NCBI RefSeq assembly: GCF_007992495.1
Contig: NZ_BKAJ01000048.1
Coordinates: 32,746 to 96,745, forward strand
Length of the DNA stretch: 64,000 nucleotides
DNA from: Reyranella soli
GTDB lineage: Bacteria > Pseudomonadota > Alphaproteobacteria > Reyranellales > Reyranellaceae
Direction of reading: 5' to 3'
The first letter of the stretch is position 1, and the number at the start of each line of letters is the position of its first letter. A model generated the notes under the pieces. It had not been told where the DNA came from. It ran no database searches and saw only the letters and a program-made list of their open reading frames with translations. Both the position numbers and the translations under genes were made by a program. This document shows positions 25,303 to 34,185 of the stretch, piece by piece.

Positions 25303-26553
25303 ATGTCCCAACCAGATCCTGCGATTGTCGTGATCGGCGCCGGCGTGGTCGGTCTGTCTACGGCACTCTACCTTCGTCGCTCGGGCCGCGATGTGGTGGT
25401 GATCGATCCGCTGCCGCCGCCGGGCGGTGCGTCCTTCGGCAATGCCGGCATGATCAGCGCCGACACCTCGGTGCCCATCGCGCTGCCCGGCATGCTGCGC
25501 AAGGTACCATCGTGGCTGACCGATCCGCTGGGACCGCTCGCCGTGCGCCCCTCCTATTTTCCCAAGGCGCTGCCGTGGCTGCTGAAATGGATCGCGGCCA
25601 GCCGCATGCCGCGCGTCCTGGAAATCTCCGACGCTATGCGCGCGCTGCACAAGGACGCGTTCGCCTGCTGGAAGGATTTGCTCGGTCCGGAGAATTTCGC
25701 CGATCTGGTGCGACCGGTCGGCCAGGTCCATGTCTGGGAGGCCGACGGCGAATCGGAGAGTGCTGCCCTGGAGCGCAAGTTGCGCGAGCGCCAGGGCATT
25801 CCGAGCCAGACGCTGGGTTTCGACGACCTGCGGCAGATGTTTCCCGGCATCTCGCCGGCCGTGCGTCGGGGCGTGCTGGTGCCGGGCAATGGCTACACCG
25901 TGAGCCCGCAGCGCATCGTGCAGACGCTTCATCGGCTGTTCATGGAGGCAGGTGGGCGACTGGTGCCCGAGAATGTGATGAAGATCCTGCCGCGCGAGGA
26001 CGGCGCCTATGACGTCATGACCAATGTCGGCTTCCATCGCGCCCAGCGGATCGTCGTCGCGGCCGGCGCCCGCTCGGTTCGCCTGCTCGAGCCGCTCGGC
26101 ATCCGCGTGCCGCTCGAGGCCGAGCGCGGGTACCACGTCATGCTGCCGACGCCCAACGTTTCGCTGACCACGACCATATCGAACAAGAGCCGTTCCTTCG
26201 GCGTCACGCCGATGGAGCACGGGCTCAGGGTGGCGGGTACGGTCGAGATCGCCGGCCTCGAGGCGGCGCCCGACGAGCGCCGCGCCAAGGCCTTGCTTGC
26301 CAATGTCCGCACGATGTTCCCCGACGTGAACACCGACGACCACCGCTTCTGGATGGGCTTCCGTCCGTCGACACCCGACAGCCTGCCGATGCTGGGCGAG
26401 GTAACGGGCCGGCCGGGCTTGTTCCTCGCCGTCGGCCACGGCCACTTCGGCATGACGGGCGGGCCGCCGAGCGGCCGCCTGGTCTCACAGCTGATCAACG
26501 GCAAGCCGACGGCCATCGACGTCGCGGCCTATGCGCCTCAACGCTTCGCCTGA
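25303..26553 (+). CDS. FAD-dependent amine/D-amino-acid oxidoreductase (DadA-like)
   Basis: A 416-residue flavoprotein of the DAO family. It has an N-terminal Rossmann motif VVIGAGVVGLSTALYL (GxGxxG) and the DadA-like PPPGGASFGNAGMIS segment after the first strand-helix unit. The substrate domain carries GNGYTVSPQRIVQTL, and the C-terminal part has GFRPSTPDSLPMLGEV and GHGHFGMTGGPPSG, which close the FAD site. Such enzymes oxidise an amino group to an imine, passing electrons to quinone or oxygen. The start at 25303 follows CGGGAGAG. It is the last gene of the PotD/RidA/M24 operon. The imine product gives RidA a reason to be there. Confidence 0.92.
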   Translation: MSQPDPAIVVIGAGVVGLSTALYLRRSGRDVVVIDPLPPPGGASFGNAGMISADTSVPIALPGMLRKVPSWLTDPLGPLAVRPSYFPKALPWLLKWIAASRMPRVLEISDAMRALHKDAFACWKDLLGPENFADLVRPVGQVHVWEADGESESAALERKLRERQGIPSQTLGFDDLRQMFPGISPAVRRGVLVPGNGYTVSPQRIVQTLHRLFMEAGGRLVPENVMKILPREDGAYDVMTNVGFHRAQRIVVAAGARSVRLLEPLGIRVPLEAERGYHVMLPTPNVSLTTTISNKSRSFGVTPMEHGLRVAGTVEIAGLEAAPDERRAKALLANVRTMFPDVNTDDHRFWMGFRPSTPDSLPMLGEVTGRPGLFLAVGHGHFGMTGGPPSGRLVSQLINGKPTAIDVAAYAPQRFA

Positions 26554-26622
26554 CGCTTGCGTGCGCCCTGAGGTCAGCCGTAGCGCAGCCAGTGACTGCG
26601 GGCTTCGGCAAACCGGGGCAGG

Positions 26623-27138
26623 TCACCGGGCGTAGCGCGTGAACACGAAGTCGCGTGCCCTGATGGGCTCGTGGCACGCGAAGCAGGTGTTGTGCATCGC
26701 TTCGTCGGCTGGCTTTCCGTCGTCGAATTGGGCAAAGCCCCAGCCGCCTGTCGCGGCGTACTTCCGCGAGTCCTTGACCATGAACTGCACACCGTTTTTC
26801 GGGGCGCCGGCGACATGGGACTGGACACGGCCGAAAACCTTGTTGTTCTCCTCCGACGAATCGTAGCTCCAGGCGAGCCGGGCAATGATCGCGCCGTCCG
26901 GAAATGGCAGCGTCCCTTCGCGATAGGCCTTGACGGCGATGTCGTTGCCAAGGATGGCACGGATGTCATCGAGGTGGCCTTCCTCCCGCGCGACGGAGAT
27001 CAATCGCCAATCCCGGTAATCGGCAGGCAGCTTGATGCCGTAGACCGGGGCGGCGTCGTCGTGGGTCTGCCCTGCGGCGGCGGCGATTATGCCGGTCAAG
27101 GCTCCAACGGCCAGCAGCGCGGAAGCAATTCGAAACAT
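26623..27138 (-). CDS. Cytochrome P460 family haem protein
   Basis: A 171-residue exported protein. It has a Sec signal peptide (MFRIASALLAVGALTGIIAAAAGQ), a beta-rich cytochrome P460 core with DYRDWRLISVAREEGH and ARLAWSYDS, and a C-terminal CFACH haem-binding motif (CxxCH) followed by FVFTRYAR. P460-type proteins are periplasmic c-type haem proteins; some oxidise hydroxylamine or detoxify NO, others have no known role. The gene has a good AGGAGA site and lies 134 bp downstream of the amidohydrolase stop on the same strand. Confidence 0.88.
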   Translation of the reverse strand: MFRIASALLAVGALTGIIAAAAGQTHDDAAPVYGIKLPADYRDWRLISVAREEGHLDDIRAILGNDIAVKAYREGTLPFPDGAIIARLAWSYDSSEENNKVFGRVQSHVAGAPKNGVQFMVKDSRKYAATGGWGFAQFDDGKPADEAMHNTCFACHEPIRARDFVFTRYAR

Positions 27139-27272
27139 TGTGCGATCTCCTTGATCGACGAGAGTGGATCGCGATGCAGCAGCGAACCACTAGACGAAGG
27201 TGTTATCGTGGGACAAGGTGATCCGCGAAGGAAACATCACGCCGGAGTGACCGTTGCCGGCGGTATCACTCA

Positions 27273-28502
27273 TCATGCTCGCTTGTCGGAAACCACGACG
27301 CCATCCTTCAGCACGAGCTTGAGCTGGCGAACATTCTGGATGTCCTCCAGCGGATTGCCGCCCACCACGATCAGGTCGGCCAGCTTGCCGACCTCGATCG
27401 TGCCAAGCTCGTCACCCACGCCGCAGACCGCCGCGCCGTTTCGGGTCGCGGCGACAAGCGCCTGCCACGGCGTGGCGCCGTCGCGGACCCACAGTCCCAG
27501 TTCGAGCAGTGCGGCATCCTTGAGCGGACGGATGTCAGAACCCAGTGCCATCTTGACGCCGGCCTTGAGCGCCTTCGCGAACCCGTCACGGTGAACATCC
27601 GACGCCGCGTCCGCGCGGCAGCACAAGGCATGCGCCATGTTGCGCTGCTTGACCCAGCGCTGCTCCCAATCGTTGTTCGCCTGGTCGGGCGTGAGGTGAC
27701 TGATGGCGAGGGTCGGCACGTACCAGGTGTCGTGCTTCAGGAACAGCTCGATGCATTCGTCATCGAGGATGTAGCCGTGCTCGACGCTGTGCGCCCCCAG
27801 CCGGATGGCGTTCTTGACCGCTTCGGGGTTGGTCGCATGGGCCATCACCTTGAACTCGCGCAGGTGACAGATCTCGAAGGCCGCCTTCAGCTCGTCCTGC
27901 AGCAGGAAGGAGTGCCGGTGGAGATCCCAGGCCGGCCCCAGGATGCCTCCCGACAGGTTCAGCTTGATGTGGTCGACGCCATTCTTGATCTGCTCGCGGA
28001 TCGCCTTGACGAAGCCGTAAGGGCTGTCGCACTCGAGCGCATGTCCGGAGGTCAGGAAGTGGCCGCCGGTCGTCGTGAGGAAGTGGCCGGAGGCGAACAG
28101 GCGCGGCCCGACATACTGGCCCGAGTCGAAGGCGCGCTTCCAGGCGACATCCATGTAGTGGTGCGCGCCGGCGCAGCGCAGCCCGGTAATGCCGGACTCG
28201 GTCAGTGCCGCCATCAGTCGATGGCCGAACAGCGTGACCTGGTCGGCCAGCGGCATTTCGTGCGGAAGGTAGTAGTCCGGATGGATGTGGACGTCCCACA
28301 ATCCGGGCATCAGATATGCGCCCCGGAGATCGATCCGGGTGGCGCCTTCTGCCGCCGGCGTGCTGCCGTCGGTGCGGATCTCGCGGATCCGTCCATTTTC
28401 GATCAGGACTGCCGCATTCGCGACGGCTTTGGGTTGGACGCAGTCTATGAGCGTGGCGTTCGTGAGCAGGGTTCGCACAGGCTGGTTACTCGCGTTCCCC
28501 AT
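27273..28502 (-). CDS. Metal-dependent amidohydrolase, imidazolonepropionase/prolidase-like
   Basis: A 409-residue TIM-barrel amidohydrolase. The metal site is visible: HIHPDYY after MPGLWD (HxH), a Lys-containing strand (HIKLNLSGG), VMAHATNPEAV (His), GAHSVEHGY (His) and ALGSDIRPL (final Asp). The N-terminal and C-terminal beta-sandwich segments (LLTNATLIDC and GKLADLIVVGGNPLEDI) are typical of the family. I start at the ATG at 28502; the TTG two codons earlier is less likely. It overlaps the small upstream gene by 17 bp, so the two are coupled. Substrate, a cyclic amide or dipeptide-like compound, is unknown. Confidence 0.9.
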   Translation of the reverse strand: MGNASNQPVRTLLTNATLIDCVQPKAVANAAVLIENGRIREIRTDGSTPAAEGATRIDLRGAYLMPGLWDVHIHPDYYLPHEMPLADQVTLFGHRLMAALTESGITGLRCAGAHHYMDVAWKRAFDSGQYVGPRLFASGHFLTTTGGHFLTSGHALECDSPYGFVKAIREQIKNGVDHIKLNLSGGILGPAWDLHRHSFLLQDELKAAFEICHLREFKVMAHATNPEAVKNAIRLGAHSVEHGYILDDECIELFLKHDTWYVPTLAISHLTPDQANNDWEQRWVKQRNMAHALCCRADAASDVHRDGFAKALKAGVKMALGSDIRPLKDAALLELGLWVRDGATPWQALVAATRNGAAVCGVGDELGTIEVGKLADLIVVGGNPLEDIQNVRQLKLVLKDGVVVSDKRA

Positions 28503-28680
28503 TCGCAAGTTCCTCGATTGCTTCCCGGCTCAACTCTTTCATTCCGGTCTGCAAATCCGCGACGGTGACCCCTTCGGTACTTTTGAGATCGTTCAGCGCG
28601 TCCAGGACTTCATCAGCGGTATCGCATCCAATGTCGGTTTTTCCCGGGACATGGATCACGAATCGTGTCTTTGGCGGCAT
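28486..28680 (-). CDS. Small hypothetical protein, 64 aa, coupled to the amidohydrolase
   Basis: A 64-residue acidic protein that I do not recognise. It starts MPPKTRFVIHVPGKTD with a good site (GAGGAGAGAG) before the ATG at 28680, and contains a mixed strand-helix pattern ending ELSREAIEELANGERE. Its 3' end overlaps the amidohydrolase start by 17 bp, so it is the first gene of a two-gene (possibly three-gene) operon. It could be a partner or regulator of the amidohydrolase; there is no family evidence. Confidence 0.6.
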   Translation of the reverse strand: MPPKTRFVIHVPGKTDIGCDTADEVLDALNDLKSTEGVTVADLQTGMKELSREAIEELANGERE

Positions 28681-28903
28681 ATCTCTCTCCTCTGTCACGG
28701 CCACTCTACGCCTGGGACGGGCGGTGCCCTAGGGACAATGCCAACCCCGGTGCAAGACTGGTTGTGTCGCACTGAACAAATCGCCACACTCGCACTCCGA
28801 CTGAGCCAGCCTAGGCAGGCCACGACGAACGGGCCGCCTTCGCCGAACGGACAGGAAAGCCACCGCGCACCAGAACGCGGGGCCACTGGGAAGGAGCCGA
28901 ACG

Positions 28904-29815
28904 ATGGTGGTCACGACCTCGATCGAGAGCCCGGCCGCGGCCACGAACACCACGCGTCTGGCGCGGCGGCGACGCGGCACATTTGCCGCTGACAAACTCT
29001 GGGCGTTGGCCTTCGTCACCCCCTATGTCGCGGTATTCGTGGCCTTCGTGATCTACCCGATCGGCTATGGGCTGTGGTTGGGCAGCGATCCGGCCAGCTA
29101 TCGCTCGCTGTTCAGCGATCCGGTCTATCCGCGCACGGTGGTGAACACCCTGCTCTACCTGCTGTTCGGCGTGAACCTGAAGTTGCTGCTGGCGCTGCTG
29201 CTATCGGGCTTTTTCATGCGCAAGGGCTGGTGGACGAAGATCCTGCTGCTGATCTTCATGCTGCCCTGGGCGGTGCCGGCGCTGCCGAGCTATCTGTCGA
29301 TCAACTGGATGCTGAACGGCCAATGGGGGCTGATCAACAACATCATCTGGCATGTCGCGCAGGTCGATGGGCCGCCCTGGCTCGACAGTCACTACTTCGC
29401 GTTGGGTTCGGTCATTTACGGCCATATCTGGAAATGGCTGCCCTTCTGGACCCTGATCTTCCTCGCCGGGCGCATGGCCATTTCGCTCGAACTGTATGAG
29501 GCGGCCGATGTCGATGGCGCGAGCCTGGTCCAGAAGTTCACGCATGTGACCCTGCCGCTGATGGCGGGGATGTACCTGGTCTGCACCATGCTCTCCACCA
29601 TCTGGGCGTTGGGCGATTTCAACGCCGTGCGCTTCATCTCCGGCGGCGGCCCGGCGCTGTCGACGCACGTGCTCGCGACCCTGGGCATCCGCAACGCCTT
29701 CGAACTGGGCGATCCCCAGCTCGGCATGGCGACGGTGCTGACGGCGCTGCCCCTGCTGATCCCGCTGGTGATCCTGCTGATGCGCCAGTTGCGGCGCAGC
29801 GAGGTCACGATATGA
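28904..29815 (+). CDS. CUT1-type sugar ABC permease (MalF/UgpA-like)
   Basis: A 303-residue inner-membrane permease. A cytoplasmic basic N-terminus (LARRRRG) precedes the first helix LWALAFVTPYVAVFVAFVIY. Further helices follow, with the EAA coupling loop LYEAADVDGASLVQKFTHVT (about residues 200-220). The start ATG follows GGAAGGAGC. It is divergent from the small-protein/amidohydrolase operon across 223 bp and is followed by its partner permease in an ATGA overlap. No ATPase gene accompanies this set. Confidence 0.93.
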   Translation: MVVTTSIESPAAATNTTRLARRRRGTFAADKLWALAFVTPYVAVFVAFVIYPIGYGLWLGSDPASYRSLFSDPVYPRTVVNTLLYLLFGVNLKLLLALLLSGFFMRKGWWTKILLLIFMLPWAVPALPSYLSINWMLNGQWGLINNIIWHVAQVDGPPWLDSHYFALGSVIYGHIWKWLPFWTLIFLAGRMAISLELYEAADVDGASLVQKFTHVTLPLMAGMYLVCTMLSTIWALGDFNAVRFISGGGPALSTHVLATLGIRNAFELGDPQLGMATVLTALPLLIPLVILLMRQLRRSEVTI

Positions 29816-30663
29816 CCGCGCGACGCCGATCCCGCGCGCTCAACCGCGTCGGCGTGTGGTTGCTGTCGTCGGTGCTGCTGATTTGGACGCTGCTGCCGAT
29901 CTACAACATCATCCGGGTGTCGATGCAGGAAAAGGAGGAAGTGCTCAGCACCTCCGTCTTCCCGGTCGCCCCCAGCCCGCATGCGTTCGAGGTCGTGTTC
30001 CGCCAGACCTTCTGGCTGCTCGAGACATTCTGGAACCAGATGGGCAACAGTTTTTTCATCGGTATCGCTGTCGCGTTGCTGACCCTGACGATCGGCACCC
30101 TGACCAGCTTCACCATCAGCCGGATGCGCATCCGCAACGGCTGGATGCTGACCAATGCGGCGCTGCTGACCTATGTGATCCCGATGTCGTTCCTGGCCAT
30201 CCCGTTCTACGGCATCATGGGAAAGTATGGCCTGACCAACAATCCGATTGCTGTGATCGCGGTTGAAGTGACCTTTGCCACGCCCTACGCGATTTTCATT
30301 TTCCAGCAATACAGCGCTTCGATCCCGTTCGAGCTGGACGAGGCGGCGCGCATCGACGGCGCCTCGCCGCCGCAAATCTTCTTCCGCATCTATCTGCCGC
30401 TGATGGCCCCTGCCCTGGTGGCGATCGGCACTTATGCGCTGCTGCTGTCATGGAACGAATATCTCTACGCGTTCCTGCTGCTGTCGGGCGGCAAGGTCGT
30501 CACCGTGCCGGTGACGCTCGGCAAGTTCCTGGTGGGGGACGAGGCACCGTGGAATTACCTGATGGCGGCGGCGATCATCTACGCCATTCCGCCCTTGCTT
30601 ATCTACTACGGCGTCCGCCGCAAGATGCATGGCGGGCTGACCATGGGAGGCGTGAAGGGTTGA
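29812..30663 (+). CDS. CUT1-type sugar ABC permease (MalG/UgpE-like)
   Basis: A 283-residue inner-membrane permease pairing with the previous one. Landmarks are the first helix (about 15-35), an extracytoplasmic segment, the helix-loop TIGTLTSFTISRMRIRNG, and the EAA loop FELDEAARIDGASPPQIFFR followed by YLPLMAPALVAIGTYALLLS, all typical of MalG. It starts in the ATGA overlap and ends 51 bp before the receptor gene. The AT content is slightly higher than in the flanking operons. Confidence 0.93.
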   Translation: MTARRRSRALNRVGVWLLSSVLLIWTLLPIYNIIRVSMQEKEEVLSTSVFPVAPSPHAFEVVFRQTFWLLETFWNQMGNSFFIGIAVALLTLTIGTLTSFTISRMRIRNGWMLTNAALLTYVIPMSFLAIPFYGIMGKYGLTNNPIAVIAVEVTFATPYAIFIFQQYSASIPFELDEAARIDGASPPQIFFRIYLPLMAPALVAIGTYALLLSWNEYLYAFLLLSGGKVVTVPVTLGKFLVGDEAPWNYLMAAAIIYAIPPLLIYYGVRRKMHGGLTMGGVKG

Positions 30664-30714
30664 ACGCGGCGCCCCTATTTTGGGTGGAGGGCGGCGTCTT
30701 GGGAGGAAAACAAC

Positions 30715-32085
30715 ATGAAGCGCATGACACGGCGGCAGACATTGGTTGGCGCGAGTGCCGCGGCCGCGGCGGGCACTGGCCTGATGCCGCGCCGCGCCAC
30801 GGCGGCCGGGGAACTCACGGTCTGGTGGACCCAGGGTTTCTACAAGGCCGAAAACGATGCCGTGATCGCCTGGATGGCGGACTGGGAAAAGCGCAACAAC
30901 ACCAAGGTCAATCTGACCATCATGAACGGGCCGGATGTGATCACCAAGCTGATCGCCGGCATGCAGGTGGGCGACGTGCCGGATGTCGTGCACACCGTTA
31001 CCGGCGACCGTTTCCTGGTGCCGCGCGCGGCCTGGAACGATCAGCTTGAGGATGTCTCCGATGTGGTGGACTCCCAGAAGGCCGAGTTCACCGAAACCGC
31101 GCTGTTGAGCGCGCGCCTCTACAACGTCAAGCAGAAGAAATATTCGTATTACGGCGTGCCGACCAAAGGCTCCTCCCTGATGAATTCGGTCTGGCTCCCG
31201 TTGCTGCAGGAGGTCGGCTTTGCCGCGACCGACATGCCGGGCACGCAGGACAAATTCTACGATTTCTTCCAGACCGTGCAGGACAAGCTGCGCTCCAAGG
31301 GCAAGCGCATTTTCGGCCTCGGCTATTCGATGGCGGCGAAGGAGGCGGATGCCGGCAATCTGTTCCACCAGTTCCTGGTCAGCTATGGCGGCGTCGGCAT
31401 CGTCACGCCGGACGGCAAGCTGAATATCGACGATCCCGCCGTGCGCAAGGCGGCGATCACGTCACTGGAGCGGCTGACGACGCCGTTCAAGAAAGGCTAT
31501 GTGCCGCCAGGGGCGATCAACTGGGGCGATGTCGACAACAACAACGCCTTCTTCGCCAAACAGATCGTGATGACGCCCAACGCCACCATCTCCATCGCCG
31601 CGGCGCAGATGGACAAGCCCGATCTCTACTACAAGGAGATCATCACTCGCGGCGTCCCCCTGGGAAATGACGGCAAGCCGGTGGCGAGCGTGCTGGCGAT
31701 CGCCCCCACCATCATCCCGAAAGGATCGAAGAACGTCGACGGCGCCAAGGCGATGCTGCGCGATTTCATCCAGCCGGCGAACCTGAACGCCTATCTAAAG
31801 GAAACCCGCGCGCGCTATCTGCCGGTGATGGCCTCGATCGTGAAGACCGATCCGTACTGGACCGACCCCAAGGACCCGCACCGCCAGGTCGCGGTGGACA
31901 TGGGGCTGACCCAGCCGACGGTGCCGTGGTGGATGTCCTACAACCCCGCCTATTCGGCCGTGCTGTCCGAGCAGGTCTGGCCGCAGGCGGAAGCCAATAT
32001 CACGCAGCGCAACATGAACCCGGAACAGGCCACCGACGAAGCAGCCAAACGGATCAAGCAGCTGTTCGAGCAGTATCAGAAATGA
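30715..32085 (+). CDS. Extracellular solute-binding protein, family 1
   Basis: A 456-residue receptor for the CUT1-type permeases. The N-terminus MKRMTRRQTLVGASAAAAAG is a twin-arginine signal with cleavage near ATAAGE. The mature protein begins LTVWWTQGFYKAE, usual for sugar receptors of this family, and has INWGDVDNNNAFFAKQIVMT in the lobe-crossing region. A good site (GGGAGGAAAAC) precedes the ATG. The gene ends 3 bp before the stop of the convergent LLM gene. In this cluster the receptor is last and no nucleotide-binding subunit is encoded, so the importer must borrow an ATPase made elsewhere. Confidence 0.92.
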   Translation: MKRMTRRQTLVGASAAAAAGTGLMPRRATAAGELTVWWTQGFYKAENDAVIAWMADWEKRNNTKVNLTIMNGPDVITKLIAGMQVGDVPDVVHTVTGDRFLVPRAAWNDQLEDVSDVVDSQKAEFTETALLSARLYNVKQKKYSYYGVPTKGSSLMNSVWLPLLQEVGFAATDMPGTQDKFYDFFQTVQDKLRSKGKRIFGLGYSMAAKEADAGNLFHQFLVSYGGVGIVTPDGKLNIDDPAVRKAAITSLERLTTPFKKGYVPPGAINWGDVDNNNAFFAKQIVMTPNATISIAAAQMDKPDLYYKEIITRGVPLGNDGKPVASVLAIAPTIIPKGSKNVDGAKAMLRDFIQPANLNAYLKETRARYLPVMASIVKTDPYWTDPKDPHRQVAVDMGLTQPTVPWWMSYNPAYSAVLSEQVWPQAEANITQRNMNPEQATDEAAKRIKQLFEQYQK

Positions 32086-32088
32086 ACG

Positions 32089-33264
32089 TCAACCGAGCTC
32101 GGCAACGCGCGGCAGGACCTCCTTGCTGAACATTGTCAGGTTGTCGACCGTGTCGTCGTGGGTGATGTGGCCGCCCTGGCCCATCATCAGGAGATGACCG
32201 AAGCCGCCGACGTGGCCGTAGAATGCCCTCATCTGCTCGACCACCATGTCGGGCGTTCCCGCAAAGCAGATGCCGGCGTCGATGAACTCCTCGACGCTCG
32301 CCCCAATGGGGTCGACCTGGCGGCCATTGCGCAGCGCTATGCTGCGCATGGGGACGCCCTTGCCGTAGCCGGGCGATCTCAGGGCCTGGGCCGTCGCGGC
32401 TACTGACTGATAGCCGGGCGGAAAGGCGAACTGGGCGCCCACGCGGAGCGCCGTACGGCTGTAGTCGAGGATCTGGTCGGCGCGCCGGTAGCCTTCCTCC
32501 CTGGTGGAGCCGACCCCCACGATCGCCATGTAGGCAAACCGGTCGCGCGTCGCTTCGCGGCCCTGGCTCGCGGCACCCTTGCGATAGGCAGCATAGATCG
32601 CCGGAGTCCGGACATAGCCGGTATTGAGGGAGCCGATGACATAGCCGCGCTCGCCCGCGACTTGCGCCGACTCCGGGCTGTTCACGGTCAGCCACACCGG
32701 CGGATGCGGTTGCTGATAGGGACGCGGCCAGACGTTGACCTGGCGATACTGGAAATAGCGCCCCTCCCAATTGAACGGGCCGTCATGGGTGGTCATCGCC
32801 TTCAGGATGAGGTCATGAGCCTCCCAGAAACGCGTCACCAGGTCGGCGGGGTTGCTGTTGGCCGGCGTCACCTCGAAGGGAGCGCCCTTGACGAAGCCCA
32901 TCTCGACGCGACCGCGCGAGATCACGTCCAGCATCGAATATTCCTCGGCGACGCGCACCGCATCGAAACGGTTGCCGATCGGCATGCCGAGGCACAACAG
33001 GCGCGCCTTCTTCGTCTCGCGGGCAAGGATCGCCATCGGGATCGTGCTGACCGAGTCGATGCAGGTCGCCGTGGCGTGGTGCTCGTTGACCATGATGTTG
33101 AGCCCCAGCTCATCGCATAGGGCCCACTCGTCGAGACCGCGATGGTACAGGTCGGCCGCGACCTTGGGATCGCAGAGCCGGCTCGGGACGACGTTGCGCA
33201 GCTGGGCGCCCAGTTCCTCCCAGGCGGGATAATAGGCGAGCTCGCTGAAATGCCAGACTTTCAT
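32089..33264 (-). CDS. LLM class flavin-dependent oxidoreductase, second of the minus-strand pair
   Basis: A 391-residue luciferase-like monooxygenase. The N-terminus MKVWHFSELAYYPAW is followed by ALCDELGLNIMVNEHHATATC, and the core has AEEYSMLDVISRGRVEMGFVKG, a typical flavin-binding segment. The C-terminal part has EFIDAGICFAGTPDMVVEQM. It follows the Ser-type alpha/beta hydrolase by 7 bp on the minus strand, forming a two-gene hydrolase-LLM unit. Another hydrolase-LLM operon reads away on the opposite strand. Probable role: oxygenation of an organic substrate whose product is cleaved by the hydrolase. Confidence 0.9.
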   Translation of the reverse strand: MKVWHFSELAYYPAWEELGAQLRNVVPSRLCDPKVAADLYHRGLDEWALCDELGLNIMVNEHHATATCIDSVSTIPMAILARETKKARLLCLGMPIGNRFDAVRVAEEYSMLDVISRGRVEMGFVKGAPFEVTPANSNPADLVTRFWEAHDLILKAMTTHDGPFNWEGRYFQYRQVNVWPRPYQQPHPPVWLTVNSPESAQVAGERGYVIGSLNTGYVRTPAIYAAYRKGAASQGREATRDRFAYMAIVGVGSTREEGYRRADQILDYSRTALRVGAQFAFPPGYQSVAATAQALRSPGYGKGVPMRSIALRNGRQVDPIGASVEEFIDAGICFAGTPDMVVEQMRAFYGHVGGFGHLLMMGQGGHITHDDTVDNLTMFSKEVLPRVAELG

Positions 33265-33271
33265 CTTGACC

Positions 33272-34039
33272 TCACCTCTGCACGAAGGCGTCGATGGCGC
33301 GGATGACGGCTTCGGACTGCTCGATCTCGGGATAGTGTCCCGCCTCCCGAACGACCGTCAGCTCTGCGTTGGGAAGCGCCGAGGCGAGCGATTGTCCGTA
33401 GGACGGCTTGGCAAACCCGTCCGCCTCTCCCCAGAGCACCAGCGTCGGCAGATCGACCCGATGCAGCCAGCGCTTCAGACCCGGATTGTGCAGGTACGGT
33501 CGCCAACCATAGTGCGCGAGCATCTGGCGCTCGCGCGCGAGTTCCTCCAGCTGGCCGGTGGACATCGCGGCGTAGCTCGGCGCGTGGCGCTGCCAGTCGG
33601 CGAAAAGCATCGGGAATGCCTCGACGTCGGACATGTAGAAGAGATCGGCGAAGTCGCGCTCTTCCCGGCCGGAAAACTTCACACCCACCGACGAGACGAG
33701 GACCAGTTTGCTGAGCCGCGCGCGATTGCGCACGCACATCTCGAGCGCAATCCATCCGCCGAGGGACGCGCCGACGAGAACCACGTCGTCGAGCTTCAGC
33801 TCGTCTAAAAGATCGAGATAGAGGTAGGCGAGATCGTCGACCGACCGCAGGTCGGCCGCACCGGCCGCCGCACCGTAGCCCGGATGACGCGGCGCAATCA
33901 CACGCCAGGTCTTTGCGAGCGCATCGAGATGAGGCCTCACCTGCTCGACATACTGTTCTGCATGCAGGTAGAGAAGCGGCGGCCCCGAGCCTGCGATATG
34001 GGTCTCGACGGGGAAGCCCTTGATATCGAGTGTTTCCAT
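33272..34039 (-). CDS. Alpha/beta hydrolase, Ser nucleophile
   Basis: A 255-residue alpha/beta hydrolase. The nucleophile elbow is GASLGG (Ser), the acid is likely the Asp of LWGEADGF and the base is the His of EAGHYPEIEQ, so a complete triad is visible. The N-terminal strand PPLLYLHAEQY lacks the usual HG oxyanion turn and has HA instead. It is the first gene of the minus-strand hydrolase-LLM operon. Family members include ring-cleavage (C-C) hydrolases and ester or lactone hydrolases, which would suit a product of the LLM enzyme. Confidence 0.88.
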   Translation of the reverse strand: METLDIKGFPVETHIAGSGPPLLYLHAEQYVEQVRPHLDALAKTWRVIAPRHPGYGAAAGAADLRSVDDLAYLYLDLLDELKLDDVVLVGASLGGWIALEMCVRNRARLSKLVLVSSVGVKFSGREERDFADLFYMSDVEAFPMLFADWQRHAPSYAAMSTGQLEELARERQMLAHYGWRPYLHNPGLKRWLHRVDLPTLVLWGEADGFAKPSYGQSLASALPNAELTVVREAGHYPEIEQSEAVIRAIDAFVQR

Positions 34040-34185
34040 TGCGACCGTCCTGTGCAGGCCTTTTTATCTGCGCCGGAAAGCGCCGCGAGCCAAGGACGTG
34101 GCCCCGCTGGCCGGAATTGCAGCCTCAAATACGGACATCGTCAGTCGCGACGTACGCCACTACACTTGGCCAGGAGGAAGCGTGC

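Noticed and set aside
34040..34185. Search for operator or promoter in the divergent hydrolase control region
   Set aside because: I found no symmetric site or convincing hexamers, and no regulator gene is adjacent.
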